A DNA stretch of 54,385 nucleotides from Moraxella caviae (GTDB lineage Bacteria > Pseudomonadota > Gammaproteobacteria > Pseudomonadales > Moraxellaceae). The stretch is taken from contig NZ_MUXU01000063.1 in assembly GCF_002014985.1 (NCBI RefSeq), forward strand, positions 1 to 54,385, in the 5' to 3' direction. How positions within the stretch are numbered: the first letter of the stretch is position 1; each line of letters begins with the position of its first letter. Below are positions 9,804 through 18,502 of this stretch, piece after piece. Position numbers and translations under genes: made by a program. The notes beneath the pieces are model-generated. The model did no database searches. It saw only the letters and a program-made list of their open reading frames with translations, and was not told where the DNA came from.

Positions 9804-10396
9804 GATGGGCGTTTGTCTCGCTGGTCTGGCAAGGGCTGGTCGGTCTCATCAAAGGACGACAGCGGCATAAAAACGACGTTTTGTGCAGGCAGTTTTTGCG
9901 ACTGAATCAAGCGCCAATTATGTACGCCTTCATTGGCAACGTGCAGATAATATTTGGCAGGCGTGCTGTCTAATTGCACTTTGCCAGAATAGCGGTTATC
10001 CGCAGTGTGGCGCAGAGTGATGTCTTGGTCTTTATTGTCATCGGTTGCGTGCGAGAAACGTGCCGACAGCAGCTCTGGATATTCTAAAGGTGTGCCATCA
10101 CGCAGCTTGCCGCTGGTGAGCGTGTCTTCAGGGTAGCGCAATTCAAATTCCACTGCATTGCCATTTAGGCGCATGACGCCAGAAATGCCCAAATCGTGCG
10201 CCAGCTGGTCGCGCGAAGCGTCTTGATACAGCGTTTTGCCGTCCATGTACCAATCATCACGCACGGTGCTGTCTTGGATTTTGATGGAATAAATGATGAA
10301 AAAAATGCACACCACCACCACAAGCAGCGGCAATCCGACCACAAAAATGGTCATAAAAGGGTTTTTATACCAAGGTTCTTTTTGCGAAGTGGTCAT
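9785..10396 (-). CDS. fixH: FixH family protein (cbb3 oxidase / copper assembly)
   Basis: FixH is a membrane protein encoded with CcoG/CcoI/CcoS and needed for assembly of cbb3-type cytochrome oxidase. The 203-residue protein has KEPWYKNPFMTIFVVGLPLL near the N-terminus, one membrane helix at about residues 17-37, then WYMDGKTLYQDASRDQLAHD, a FixH-type juxtamembrane pattern, and a beta-rich periplasmic domain. I chose the ATG at 10396 (MTTSQKEPWYKNP) because the longer frame to 10468 adds unconserved residues. It lies about 280 bp downstream of ccoG, beyond a terminator, so it may have its own promoter near 10546. Its last codons are duplicated upstream of brnT. Confidence 0.85.
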   Translation of the reverse strand: MTTSQKEPWYKNPFMTIFVVGLPLLVVVVCIFFIIYSIKIQDSTVRDDWYMDGKTLYQDASRDQLAHDLGISGVMRLNGNAVEFELRYPEDTLTSGKLRDGTPLEYPELLSARFSHATDDNKDQDITLRHTADNRYSGKVQLDSTPAKYYLHVANEGVHNWRLIQSQKLPAQNVVFMPLSSFDETDQPLPDQRDKRPSQAVSQ

Positions 10397-10545
10397 AATG
10401 GCTCGTTTGCTTGTGTGAGTGTTGAAAATTGGGTGGTGGCGTTTTGACAAATTCCCAAATGTGGGCAATTTAATTGCTCAGGTTTGCCATCAGGGCTTTA
10501 CCGATTTCGGCAATTATTTTGATTTTAACGCCTTAAAGGGTAAGC

Positions 10546-10554
10546 ATTGTAGCA
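10546..10554 (-). promoter_or_regulatory. Candidate extended -10 promoter for fixH
   Basis: Minus-strand TGCTACAAT (TGn plus TACAAT) about 150 bp upstream of the fixH start. No good -35 element was found. It is useful because a terminator separates fixH from ccoG. Confidence 0.4.
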
Positions 10555-10621
10555 TAAGTTGTACAAGCTGGCTAGAGTAGCGTGTCAAGGCGGCTGTCTG
10601 GTATAAAAATCACAAGCAAAT

Positions 10622-10651
10622 AAAAAGCCAAGCATGATAACTTGGCTTTTT
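10622..10651 (-). terminator. Terminator after ccoG
   Basis: Stem AAAAGCCAAG / CTTGGCTTTT with loop CATGATAA, T-rich on the minus strand, placed between ccoG and fixH. Confidence 0.85.
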
Positions 10652-10678
10652 AGCTGGTTTTTTGCAACGAAACCTTCT

Positions 10679-12211
10679 TTATTTTTTGTCTTTTTTATCA
10701 AAAATAAAGATGTCGTCCGCACTGGCGCTGTATTCACCGTTTTCGGTGTAAACCGTGATGGTGATTGGCGTATGCCCCGGCTGGATTTTGGCAGGGTCGC
10801 CAAAGACGCTGACAGGCAAATCGTACGGCTCGTTGGCTTGTAGTGGCAGCTTTTCAAAGCGTGAGCGCAGGCTTAAGCCTTCCACAGGCTCTAGGCGCAC
10901 TTTATACACTTGGCGTTCGTCCGTTTTATTGACGATTTTTAGTACATAGCTGTTTTCCACCAAGCCATCACGTCCCACCGTGCTAAGCTGCTTGCGGTCG
11001 TGGCGGATTTCCATTTCAAGTGGCGCACGTCCCGTGGCAACGAGTGTCGCTGCAACAATACACGCACCCAAGACAAAAATATAAGCAAAAATACGCGGAC
11101 TTAAAATCTTGGTTTTTTGCTTTTCTACCAGCTGGCGTTCGGTGGTGTAGCGAATCAGACCGCGCGGATAGCCAACTTTATCCATGATGTCATTACACGC
11201 ATCAATACACGCCGCACACTGGATACACTCCACCTGCAAGCCATCACGAATGTCAATGCCAGTTGGGCAGACTTGCACGCACATACTGCAATCCACGCAA
11301 TCACCCATGGTGTCGGCTGGGGCATTTTTCTTGCGCGCGCCTCGTGGTTCGCCACGTTCGTAGTCATAAGAGACAATCAGCGTGTCTTTGTCAAACATCA
11401 CGCTTTGGAAGCGGCCGTACGGGCAAATATGCACGCACATATGTTCACGCATATAGCCGCCATTGGTTTGGGTAACAAAAGTGATGAGCAGGAAGAAAAT
11501 CCACGTCATCTTGCCCCAACCCATGAAAAACGGAGTCGCGCCATTAAAAAACAGATAATCTGTACCAACCACCAAAGCAATGAACGTCAAGGCGGTAATC
11601 GCAGAAAACACACCCCAAATGCTGTGAATGGCAATAAATTTGATGATTTTGCCAGCCGTCCAAGGCGCTTTGTCAAATTTCATGCGCTTGTTACGATCAC
11701 CGATGATCCATTTTTCAACGTGCTGATATAAATGCACATAGATGGTTTGCGGACAGGCATAGCCGCACCAAACACGGCCTGCGTACACCGTTACCATAAA
11801 TAGCAGCATGGCGGCGATGATAAACACAAACGCAAAGAAATAGAAGTCTTGGGGCATGAAAGTCGCCCCAAAAATGTAGAATTTTGGCTCAATGACATCA
11901 AACAAAATCGCCTGACGATCATTCCAGCGCAGCCACGGCAAAATCAAAAAGCCGATTAAAATCGCATACATACTAATCAGGCGGATATTTTGGTATTTGC
12001 CTGTTACAAATCTTGGGTGTACGCGTTTTTTGGTGGCGTCCATTTCTGGGACGTGCGGAATGATTTTTTCAGGGGCAGGGCGCGCTTTTTTCGGTTTTTC
12101 GGTTTTTACGATGTCAGATGGCGCGCTCGTTTTGTCATTTGTGGGATTATTTGCGCCCGCATTTTCGCCAGTGGTAGGCTGGCTGGGCGTTTGTTTGTCT
12201 TGTTCGGACAT
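10679..12211 (-). CDS. ccoG: Cytochrome c oxidase accessory protein CcoG
   Basis: CcoG (FixG/RdxA) is a membrane polyferredoxin and cupric reductase used in maturation of cbb3 oxidase. The 510-residue protein has a hydrophilic N-tail to about residue 65 and several membrane helices (about 77-95, 124-144, 190-217, 233-248, 373-392). It has NapH-like cysteines in WCGYACPQ and CVHICPYG. Two [4Fe-4S] motifs follow: C305/C308/C311/C315 and C329/C332/C335/C339. A C-terminal Ig-like domain ends it. The ATG at 12211 has an AAGGTG ribosome site, whereas the open frame to 12415 does not fit the family. The oxidase genes ccoNOP are not in the window. Confidence 0.94.
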   Translation of the reverse strand: MSEQDKQTPSQPTTGENAGANNPTNDKTSAPSDIVKTEKPKKARPAPEKIIPHVPEMDATKKRVHPRFVTGKYQNIRLISMYAILIGFLILPWLRWNDRQAILFDVIEPKFYIFGATFMPQDFYFFAFVFIIAAMLLFMVTVYAGRVWCGYACPQTIYVHLYQHVEKWIIGDRNKRMKFDKAPWTAGKIIKFIAIHSIWGVFSAITALTFIALVVGTDYLFFNGATPFFMGWGKMTWIFFLLITFVTQTNGGYMREHMCVHICPYGRFQSVMFDKDTLIVSYDYERGEPRGARKKNAPADTMGDCVDCSMCVQVCPTGIDIRDGLQVECIQCAACIDACNDIMDKVGYPRGLIRYTTERQLVEKQKTKILSPRIFAYIFVLGACIVAATLVATGRAPLEMEIRHDRKQLSTVGRDGLVENSYVLKIVNKTDERQVYKVRLEPVEGLSLRSRFEKLPLQANEPYDLPVSVFGDPAKIQPGHTPITITVYTENGEYSASADDIFIFDKKDKK

Positions 12212-12533
12212 AAAAATCACCTTAGCTTGTGCCAACTGTTTGCAGGACGGTTGGCATTGCCAGATATGCTTGAAGAAGACGGCCGATTTGTACTTGCAAC
12301 AAAGCAGGCAGTCGTCTTTGTTATTTTTCTGCAAAAGCGGTAAATTATCGGTTATTCTACCATTTTTATTAGGGATTTGGGCTAAGAATTTGCCAAAAAG
12401 CCACAAAACGTACAAAAAATTTGTAACTATGGCGAATTTTTCTCAATTAAATTTTAAAATCGCAAATGAAATTTTGGAATAAGTATGTGCTGGTTTATGA
12501 AAATTGGCTTTTTTGGGCTGGGTTAAAGAACGG

Positions 12534-12627
12534 TTTGTAAGTTGGGTTGAGCGGGGTGAAAACCCAGCAAATTTGGTGAGTGTCTTTTGAAAACGTTAGG
12601 TTGCGCTTTCGCTAGCCCAACTTACAA
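12534..12627. repeat. Dispersed GTTGGG-type intergenic repeat, copy B
   Basis: Left arm GTAAGTTGGGTTGAGCGGGG, then TGAAAACCCAGCAAA. Right arm GTTAGGTTGCGCTTTCGCTA, then GCCCAACTTAC. Same layout and size as 2513-2604. Confidence 0.8.
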
Positions 12628-12689
12628 TTTACCACAATCCAGCCTGCAATTTTTATCCAATTTGTAAAAATTTCACTCCATGCTCACAA

Positions 12690-12720
12690 AAAAGCGCAAG
12701 CCCATCAGACTTGCGCTTTT
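12690..12720 (-). terminator. Terminator of the pxp operon
   Basis: Stem AAAAGCGCAAG / CTTGCGCTTTT with loop CCCATCAGA and a T run on the minus strand, 25 bp after the last gene. Confidence 0.9.
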
Positions 12721-12745
12721 AATAAATGCGTGAATTTATAGCAAA

Positions 12746-13186
12746 TCAAGCCAGCTCAATCACCGCTTGCCCGTACTCCACACGCTCGCCATCGCTCATC
12801 AGCACTGCCGCCACCGTGCCTGCTTTATCGGCAATGATAGGCATCAGTACGCCAAGCTGTGCTACGCTTGCGACAGTATCGCCTGCCTGCACGGCATCGC
12901 CTACTTGCACATAAGGCTTGCCATCTTTAGTTAGGCTTAAAATACCGACATCGCCGCTGGTAATGCACTTAGCTTGGTCTGGCGATTGCGCATTTGGCGT
13001 TTGCGGTGCGGTAAAGTCTGCGTTTTGTGGTGTGGCTTGAGTTTGCGTTGGCATTTGCGCCGTTTGCGCTTTGGTGGTATTTGTTACCGTAAGCGAGCGC
13101 TTGCCATCTATGACGCTCACTTCATGCACGCCGCTTGATGACACCAACTGAACGAACTTTTCTACTTGTGCAAAATCAATATTCAT
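12746..13186 (-). CDS. Biotinyl-domain (AccB-like) protein lacking the biotin-accepting lysine
   Basis: This 146-residue protein is built like AccB: an N-terminal MNIDFAQVEKFVQLVSSSGV segment, a Gln/Thr/Pro-rich linker at about 40-72 and a C-terminal lipoyl/biotinyl fold ending in KAGTVAAVLMSDGERVEYGQ. Aligned by eye with the genuine AccB encoded at 18503-18991, the biotin site EAMKIM is replaced by AQLGVL, so the modified Lys is Gly112. It should therefore not carry biotin in the usual way. It is the last gene of the pxp operon, about 10 bp after the transporter gene. The second of two adjacent ATGs (13186) has the better-spaced GGGG site. It may be structural or regulatory for the carboxylase, or a decaying paralogue. 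Confidence 0.82.
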   Translation of the reverse strand: MNIDFAQVEKFVQLVSSSGVHEVSVIDGKRSLTVTNTTKAQTAQMPTQTQATPQNADFTAPQTPNAQSPDQAKCITSGDVGILSLTKDGKPYVQVGDAVQAGDTVASVAQLGVLMPIIADKAGTVAAVLMSDGERVEYGQAVIELA

Positions 13187-13196
13187 CATACACCCC

Positions 13197-14378
13197 TTAA
13201 CCGACCAAATATTTGTAAATTGTAACCACGCTTAAAATCGCCATCGCAATGGTTACAAACCAGCCGAACACCGCCATCCACACAGGATGCTTGTATTCGC
13301 CGATGATGTTTTTACGATAAGCGGCAATCAAAATAATGGTCAGTGCGATTGGCAATACCAAGCCGTTTAGCGTACCGACCAACACCAAAACTTGCGCAGG
13401 TCTGCCGATGGTGGCAAAAACCAGCGTAGAAATGGCGATAAAACCGATGATGAAATAGCGGCTGTGTTTGGCGATGAATGGGTGGAAGTTGGTCAAAAAG
13501 GTTACTGAAGTATAAGCGCAGCCAATCACCGATGTAATGGAAGCCGCCCAAATCACCACGCCAAAAATGATGCGTCCTGTGTCGCCCAAGCCATGCACAA
13601 ATGGGGTTAGGGCAGGGTTGTCAGCAAGCATTGCCACACCTTGAGTTGCCACGCCCAAGCACGCCAAGAACAAAAACACACGAATCACAGACGCTGCCAA
13701 AATCCCTTGAACCGAGCTTTTGGTAACGGCTGGCAAGTTTTCTTGTCCTGTAATGCCAGCGTCCAGCAAGCGGTGCGCGCCTGAAAAAGTGATGTAGCCG
13801 CCAACGGTGCCGCCCACCAAAGTAACAATCGCCATTGCGTCAATTTTTTCTGGTGCGATGGTGCGCACGGCTGCTTCGGCAAAAGGTGGGTTGGTGCTAA
13901 ACACCACATAAATAATGAGCGCAATCAGCACAAAACCCATCAGCTGCGCGAATCTGTCCACCAGCGAGCCTGCTTCTTTACTTAGGAAAATCGCCACCGC
14001 AATCACACCGCTGATGAGTGCGCCCGCCACAGGTTCTGTGCCAAAGACCGACTGTACACCAAGTCCAGCACCGCCGATGTTACCGATGTTAAAGGCAAGT
14101 CCGCCCATCAAAATAAGCGCTGCCAGCACATAGCCCATGCCCGGCATGACAAGGTTTGCGATTTCTTGGGCTTTTAGTTTAGAGACGGCAATCACACGCC
14201 AGACATTGAGCTGCACGCCGATGTCCATTAGGATTGACACCAAAATCACAAAGCCAAAACTTGCGCCCAAGCGTTCGGTGAACGTGGCGGTTTGTGTTAA
14301 AAATCCGGGGCCGACAGCACTGGTTGCCATCAAAAATGCTGCGCCCAAAATGGCGGAGTTTTTTGTTGTGGTTTTCAT
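13197..14378 (-). CDS. NRAMP-fold transporter of the YcsG type
   Basis: This 393-residue protein has about eleven membrane helices and belongs to the NRAMP-like group represented by B. subtilis YcsG, encoded next to PxpA/B/C. In metal-transporting NRAMPs the first helix has GPGFL followed by DPGN. Here GPGFL (residues 23-27) is present but the DPGN position reads TERL (34-37). The helix-6 metal-binding motif is also replaced, by FSGAHR. By eye it should not bind Mn/Fe the classical way. Given the operon, an organic substrate such as 5-oxoproline is an attractive inference but is unproven. It sits between pxpA (52 bp) and the AccB-like gene. Confidence 0.85.
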   Translation of the reverse strand: MKTTTKNSAILGAAFLMATSAVGPGFLTQTATFTERLGASFGFVILVSILMDIGVQLNVWRVIAVSKLKAQEIANLVMPGMGYVLAALILMGGLAFNIGNIGGAGLGVQSVFGTEPVAGALISGVIAVAIFLSKEAGSLVDRFAQLMGFVLIALIIYVVFSTNPPFAEAAVRTIAPEKIDAMAIVTLVGGTVGGYITFSGAHRLLDAGITGQENLPAVTKSSVQGILAASVIRVFLFLACLGVATQGVAMLADNPALTPFVHGLGDTGRIIFGVVIWAASITSVIGCAYTSVTFLTNFHPFIAKHSRYFIIGFIAISTLVFATIGRPAQVLVLVGTLNGLVLPIALTIILIAAYRKNIIGEYKHPVWMAVFGWFVTIAMAILSVVTIYKYLVG

Positions 14379-14430
14379 TTTACGTCCTTGACGGTGTTGT
14401 CCGTCTTGTTAAGTTGTCATAAATTAGCGA

Positions 14431-15174
14431 TTAGCTTGCCTTAATATCAATGCCGTGCGCTTGTAGCGTTTGTTTGATTTTTTGGGCGAATACCAAGGCG
14501 TGTTCGCCATCGCCATGCAGGCAAATGCTGTCCACGTCAAGATTTACCACGCTGCCATCGGTGGCGATGACTTGTCCTTTTTGTACCATCATCAGCACTT
14601 GGTTGATGGCTTCATCGTCATTGTCAATCAAGGCGTTTGGCTTGGTGCGAGACACCAGCGTGCCGTCTGGCTCATAGCGGCGGTCGGCAAATACTTCTGA
14701 AATGGTGGTAAGTCCTGCCGCTTTGCCTGCCTTAATCAGCTCACCGCCAGACAAGCCCATCAGCGCAAGCGTTGGGTCAAATTCTTTGATGGTGTTTGCG
14801 ATGGTATCAGCAAGGGTGCGGTCGCTGCTGGCTTGATTGTACAAAGCACCGTGCGGCTTGACGTAGCTGACGGTCAGCCCCATGGATTGACACACCGCCT
14901 TGACAGCGCCCAGCTGATAAAACAGCAGCGCGCGCACTTCATCGGCAGATAAGTTGCAATTGGTGCGCCCAAAGTTGGCGCGGTCGTCATAGCTTGGGTG
15001 TGCGCCAATGCGTACGCCATGCGCTTTGGCAAATTGTAGCGTCTGTGCCATTGTGGCTGCGCCGCCTGCGTGTAAGCCTGCTGAGATGTTTGCTGAGCTG
15101 ATGATGCCCATCAAGGCTTCATCAAAGGCAAAACCTTCGGCGACGTCTGCGTTTAAATCAATGCTGGTTTTCAT
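14431..15174 (-). CDS. pxpA: 5-oxoprolinase subunit PxpA (LamB/YcsF family)
   Basis: PxpA works with PxpB and PxpC to open 5-oxoproline (pyroglutamate) to glutamate with ATP. The 247-residue protein shows the family pattern [20 protein letters not shown] near the N-terminus, then [41 protein letters not shown] and CLHGDGEHA. Length and motifs fit the LamB/YcsF family. It is the fifth gene of the operon, 47 bp after pxpC and 52 bp before the transporter. Pyroglutamate forms spontaneously from glutamine, so this is both damage clean-up and nutrient use. Confidence 0.95.
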   Translation of the reverse strand: MKTSIDLNADVAEGFAFDEALMGIISSANISAGLHAGGAATMAQTLQFAKAHGVRIGAHPSYDDRANFGRTNCNLSADEVRALLFYQLGAVKAVCQSMGLTVSYVKPHGALYNQASSDRTLADTIANTIKEFDPTLALMGLSGGELIKAGKAAGLTTISEVFADRRYEPDGTLVSRTKPNALIDNDDEAINQVLMMVQKGQVIATDGSVVNLDVDSICLHGDGEHALVFAQKIKQTLQAHGIDIKAS

Positions 15175-15221
15175 ATTTTATCCTTGTTGTGTGGTTTGGT
15201 TGTTTGTCATTTGGGCGTAAT

Positions 15222-16163
15222 TCATAAGCGTTTGGCGAGTTTTTGTATGCGCTCTAAGCGTGCGTTCATGGCGGCAGTCTTGGCGTATGCCGTTTCAATA
15301 TCCGTCCAATAAAAACGCACTTTTTCGCCAAAACGCACTTGCGCAAGTCTGCCCAAATCCGCCTGTATCACAGACGCAATTTTCGGATAGCCGCCTGTGG
15401 TCTGTGCGTCTGCCATCAGCACGATGGGCTTGCCATCTGGCGGCACTTGAATCATGCCTGCCGCCACGCCGTGCGAGAGCATTTCGGTGGGCTTATGCAG
15501 GGCGATGGGTTCGCCATCTAGGCGATAGCCCATGCGGTTGCTGCTGGTGGATAGCGTGTATTCTTGGGCGGTGATGTCGCCAGCAAAGGCGTCAAATTCA
15601 CTGCTTTTTAGTAGGGCGATGGCGTGCGTGGGTTTTTTGTCTGTCGTGAGCAAGCTGTCCAAATCTCGCCAATTTGCCACGCCAACGGTAGCCAAAGCAT
15701 GGCTTTGCTGATAGGGCAGTTCATCGCCTGCTGTGAGCGTGCGCCCAAATGCGCCAATGCCTGTTTTCACGTCATCGCTGGCAGAGCCAAGCGTAGTAGG
15801 CACATCAAAACCGCCCACCACGCACAAATAACCGTGCATACCAAGCGTGGCACGTTTTAGGGTGAGTGTTTGTCCTTGTTTGGCAAAAGTGCGCTGGGCG
15901 TTGATGAGTTTTTGACCGTCCAAATCGCCTTCAAATACCGCACCCGTCAAGCAAAACGTGGTGTCTTTGGTGAAAGTTGCCACCAGCGAACCCAGCGTGA
16001 TTTCAAGGGCGGCGGCGTTTAATTCATTGCCAAGCAAAGCATTGCCAAGCTGCAGTGAGCTTGCGTCCATCGCGCCTGCCGTGCCTAATCCTAGACCCAA
16101 AAATCCCACACGCCCTGTGTCTTGCACGCTGGCTGTGGCATTGATACTGATGATTTTTAGCAT
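15222..16163 (-). CDS. pxpC: 5-oxoprolinase subunit PxpC (biotin-dependent carboxyltransferase-like, KipA)
   Basis: This 313-residue KipA/urea-amidolyase-like protein has LGLGTAGAMDASSLQLGNAL near residue 25, a SNRMGYRLDGEPI block and ADAQTTGGYPKIASVIQADL, all standard in PxpC. It forms the ATP-dependent 5-oxoprolinase with PxpA and PxpB. Fold similarity to biotin-dependent carboxyltransferase domains explains database names. The gene lies 38 bp after pxpB. The nearby biotin carboxylase and carrier genes make it worth asking whether a carboxylation step is also involved. Confidence 0.94.
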   Translation of the reverse strand: MLKIISINATASVQDTGRVGFLGLGLGTAGAMDASSLQLGNALLGNELNAAALEITLGSLVATFTKDTTFCLTGAVFEGDLDGQKLINAQRTFAKQGQTLTLKRATLGMHGYLCVVGGFDVPTTLGSASDDVKTGIGAFGRTLTAGDELPYQQSHALATVGVANWRDLDSLLTTDKKPTHAIALLKSSEFDAFAGDITAQEYTLSTSSNRMGYRLDGEPIALHKPTEMLSHGVAAGMIQVPPDGKPIVLMADAQTTGGYPKIASVIQADLGRLAQVRFGEKVRFYWTDIETAYAKTAAMNARLERIQKLAKRL

Positions 16164-16201
16164 GACTGTTTTTCCCTAAGGCTTGTTAAAATTGCCACGC
16201 A

Positions 16202-16876
16202 TTATGCGATGATTTGAGTTGCCACAAAGCGCAGCGTATCGCCTGCTTGTAGCGTGGTGGGTGGGTTTTTGAGCTTGTCAAACAGCGCCAAATCCGTCTG
16301 CCCTAAAAGCTGCCAGCCGCCCGGCGAGCTAAACGGATAAATGCCCGTCTGCGCACCACCAATGCCCACCGAACCTGCTGGCACTGATAGGCGTGGCTTG
16401 GCGTGGCGTGGTAAATGCAACTCTTTTGGCAAGCCGCCCAAATACGGAAAACCTGCTTGAAAACCGATAAAATACACGGTATAAGTCGGTGCGGTGTGCG
16501 CTTCCACCAGCTCATTGACGCTCATGCCCAGCATTTCGGCGGCGCTTGCCAAATCTTCGCCAAATTCACCGCCATAACGCACAGGAATATCAACGTGCTT
16601 GCCAAAAATCTCAGCGCGGCTTTCGTCCGTTTGTACAAATTTGGCACTAAATTCATTCAAGCGTTCGTGCAGCGTCAAAAACTCTGTCGCGCAGGTGGTG
16701 TCAGCGTAGGCTGTCAGTGTGTTCATGCCGATCACCACTTCACGCACATGAGTAAAGGCGTTTAGTTTTTTGGCAAGCGCCCAGCAGATTTTTTGTTTAT
16801 CAAGGCTAATCTCTCCGCCCAAAAACAGCGTCAGGCTTTGCTGTGATGAGATTTGCCATTGGGTGTTTGGTTGCAT
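16202..16876 (-). CDS. pxpB: 5-oxoprolinase subunit PxpB (KipI family)
   Basis: This 224-residue cyclophilin-like KipI-family protein has the conserved block GFPYLGGLPKELHLPRHA, then PRLSVPAGSVGIGGAQTGIY and FSSPGGWQLLGQT. It is the partner of PxpC, and the two are fused in some organisms. It is third in the operon, 121 bp after accC, a gap with degenerate direct repeats (AAGCTTGCCAAGTT-like) but no obvious promoter. Confidence 0.94.
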   Translation of the reverse strand: MQPNTQWQISSQQSLTLFLGGEISLDKQKICWALAKKLNAFTHVREVVIGMNTLTAYADTTCATEFLTLHERLNEFSAKFVQTDESRAEIFGKHVDIPVRYGGEFGEDLASAAEMLGMSVNELVEAHTAPTYTVYFIGFQAGFPYLGGLPKELHLPRHAKPRLSVPAGSVGIGGAQTGIYPFSSPGGWQLLGQTDLALFDKLKNPPTTLQAGDTLRFVATQIIA

Positions 16877-16997
16877 AAGTTATCCCAAATCCGTGTTAGG
16901 TTTTGTTGTCAAATTTGCCCAATTAGCCAGCTTGCCAAGTTCGTTTATCAGGTTCATTTATCAAACTTGCTTGCCAAGCTGGCTTGTCAAATTAGCG

Positions 16998-18392
16998 TTA
17001 TTTGGTTTTGATGAGTTGGTTGTTTTGATAATTATCCAGCCAATGCGTCAAATAATGAATACTCACGCCGCCTTTGCCAAAGGCTTCATCGTCAAACATC
17101 GCTTCGTGCAAGGCTTTGTTGGTCTGTACGCCATCTACGCTAAGCTCAGTTAGAGCGGATTTCATTTTTTGCATGGCAAGCTTACGCGTAGGTGCGTGTA
17201 CGCAAATTTTACCAATCAAGCTGTCATAATAAGCAGGAATGCGATAGCCAGTATAAATATGGCTGTCCACACGCATACCGTAGCCTGCGGGCAGATGGCA
17301 GTAGTTAATCACGCCTGCGCTTGGCATGAGCGTAAATGGATGCTCGGCATTGATGCGGCATTCAAAAGCATGACCGGTCAGCTTGATGTCGTCTTGGGTG
17401 AATTGCAGCGGCAAACCTTCCGCCACACGGATTTGCTCGCTGATTAAGTTTACGCCCGTTACCAGCTCGGTAACAGGGTGCTCCACTTGAATGCGTGTGT
17501 TCATTTCAATAAAGAAAAACTCGCCGTTTTCGTACAAAAATTCAAACGTCCCCACGCCTTCATAGCCCATATCTTTACAAGCCTTGACACACGCCATACC
17601 GATTTTTTGGCGTGCTTCTTCGCTGATAAAAGGCGCAGGCGCTTCTTCAATGATTTTTTGGTGGCGACGCTGCATGGAGCAATCACGCTCGCCCAGATGA
17701 ATGGCGTTGCCGTGCTTGTCGCTGATGACTTGAATTTCAATGTGGCGTGGATTTTTCAGATAACGCTCCATGTACACCACAGGATTGCCAAAGGCGCTCA
17801 TCGCTTCTTTTTTGGTCATGGCGACGGCAGAAAGCAGCTCGTCCATCGTCTCTACCACACGCATACCACGTCCACCGCCGCCGCCAGATGCCTTGATGAT
17901 GACAGGCAAGCCAACTTTCTTAGCAATCTTGATAATCTCGTCATTATCATCAGGCAAAGCACCATCAGAACCCGGCACGCACGGCACGCCAGAAGCAATC
18001 ATCGTGGCTTTGGCGGCAACCTTATCGCCCATGTTGCGGATATTTTGGGCGGTCGGGCCGATGAACACAAAGCCTTGCTCGCTTACAAATTCGGCAAAAT
18101 CGGCATTTTCGGACAAAAATCCATAGCCGGGGTGAATGGCGTCCACGCCCGTCATTTCAGCGGCTGCCAAGATGGCACGTTGGTTTAGATAGCTGTCTTT
18201 TGGTGCATTGCCGCCGATACACACCGTCTCATCTGCCAAACGGCACGGCAAGCTGTCTTTGTCGGCAGTTGAATGCACCAAAACTGAGCCAATGCCAAGC
18301 TCACGGCACGCACGAATGATGCGCAGGGCAATCTCGCCACGGTTGGCGATGAGAATTTTTTTAAAAGGGCGTTTTGCGATAGAAGGGTTCAT
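16998..18392 (-). CDS. accC: Biotin carboxylase (AccC-type)
   Basis: This 464-residue ATP-grasp enzyme carboxylates biotin on a carrier protein with ATP and bicarbonate. It has [20 protein letters not shown] at the N-terminus, the glycine-rich [14 protein letters not shown] loop, [20 protein letters not shown] and [16 protein letters not shown] with the catalytic Glu/Arg set. The ATG at 18392 has AAGGATTGACC upstream, and a TTG two codons earlier is less likely. It follows accB by 110 bp in the pxp operon. It may be the fatty-acid acetyl-CoA carboxylase subunit or a dedicated second copy. That depends on whether another accBC exists in the genome. Confidence 0.93.
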   Translation of the reverse strand: MNPSIAKRPFKKILIANRGEIALRIIRACRELGIGSVLVHSTADKDSLPCRLADETVCIGGNAPKDSYLNQRAILAAAEMTGVDAIHPGYGFLSENADFAEFVSEQGFVFIGPTAQNIRNMGDKVAAKATMIASGVPCVPGSDGALPDDNDEIIKIAKKVGLPVIIKASGGGGGRGMRVVETMDELLSAVAMTKKEAMSAFGNPVVYMERYLKNPRHIEIQVISDKHGNAIHLGERDCSMQRRHQKIIEEAPAPFISEEARQKIGMACVKACKDMGYEGVGTFEFLYENGEFFFIEMNTRIQVEHPVTELVTGVNLISEQIRVAEGLPLQFTQDDIKLTGHAFECRINAEHPFTLMPSAGVINYCHLPAGYGMRVDSHIYTGYRIPAYYDSLIGKICVHAPTRKLAMQKMKSALTELSVDGVQTNKALHEAMFDDEAFGKGGVSIHYLTHWLDNYQNNQLIKTK

Positions 18393-18502
18393 GGTCAATC
18401 CTTGTTTTGTAATTTGTCAATGCGGAAAATCAAAGGCGTGAAAGACGGCGTGAAAATGTGCTTGGTGGTTTTTGCGTCCGCCAGACACCTTAAATGCTTT
18501 GA

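Larger units (their letters stand above)
12212..12745. other. Intergenic region between ccoG and the pxp operon
   Basis: About 530 bp without a gene. The ccoG promoter should lie at 12220-12480. I looked for an FNR/Anr-type TTGAT-N4-ATCAA box there and did not see one. The region then holds repeat copy B and the pxp operon terminator. Confidence 0.5.

Noticed and set aside
12220..12480. FNR/Anr box before ccoG
   Set aside because: No TTGAT-N4-ATCAA or close variant was found in the region upstream of the ccoG start.
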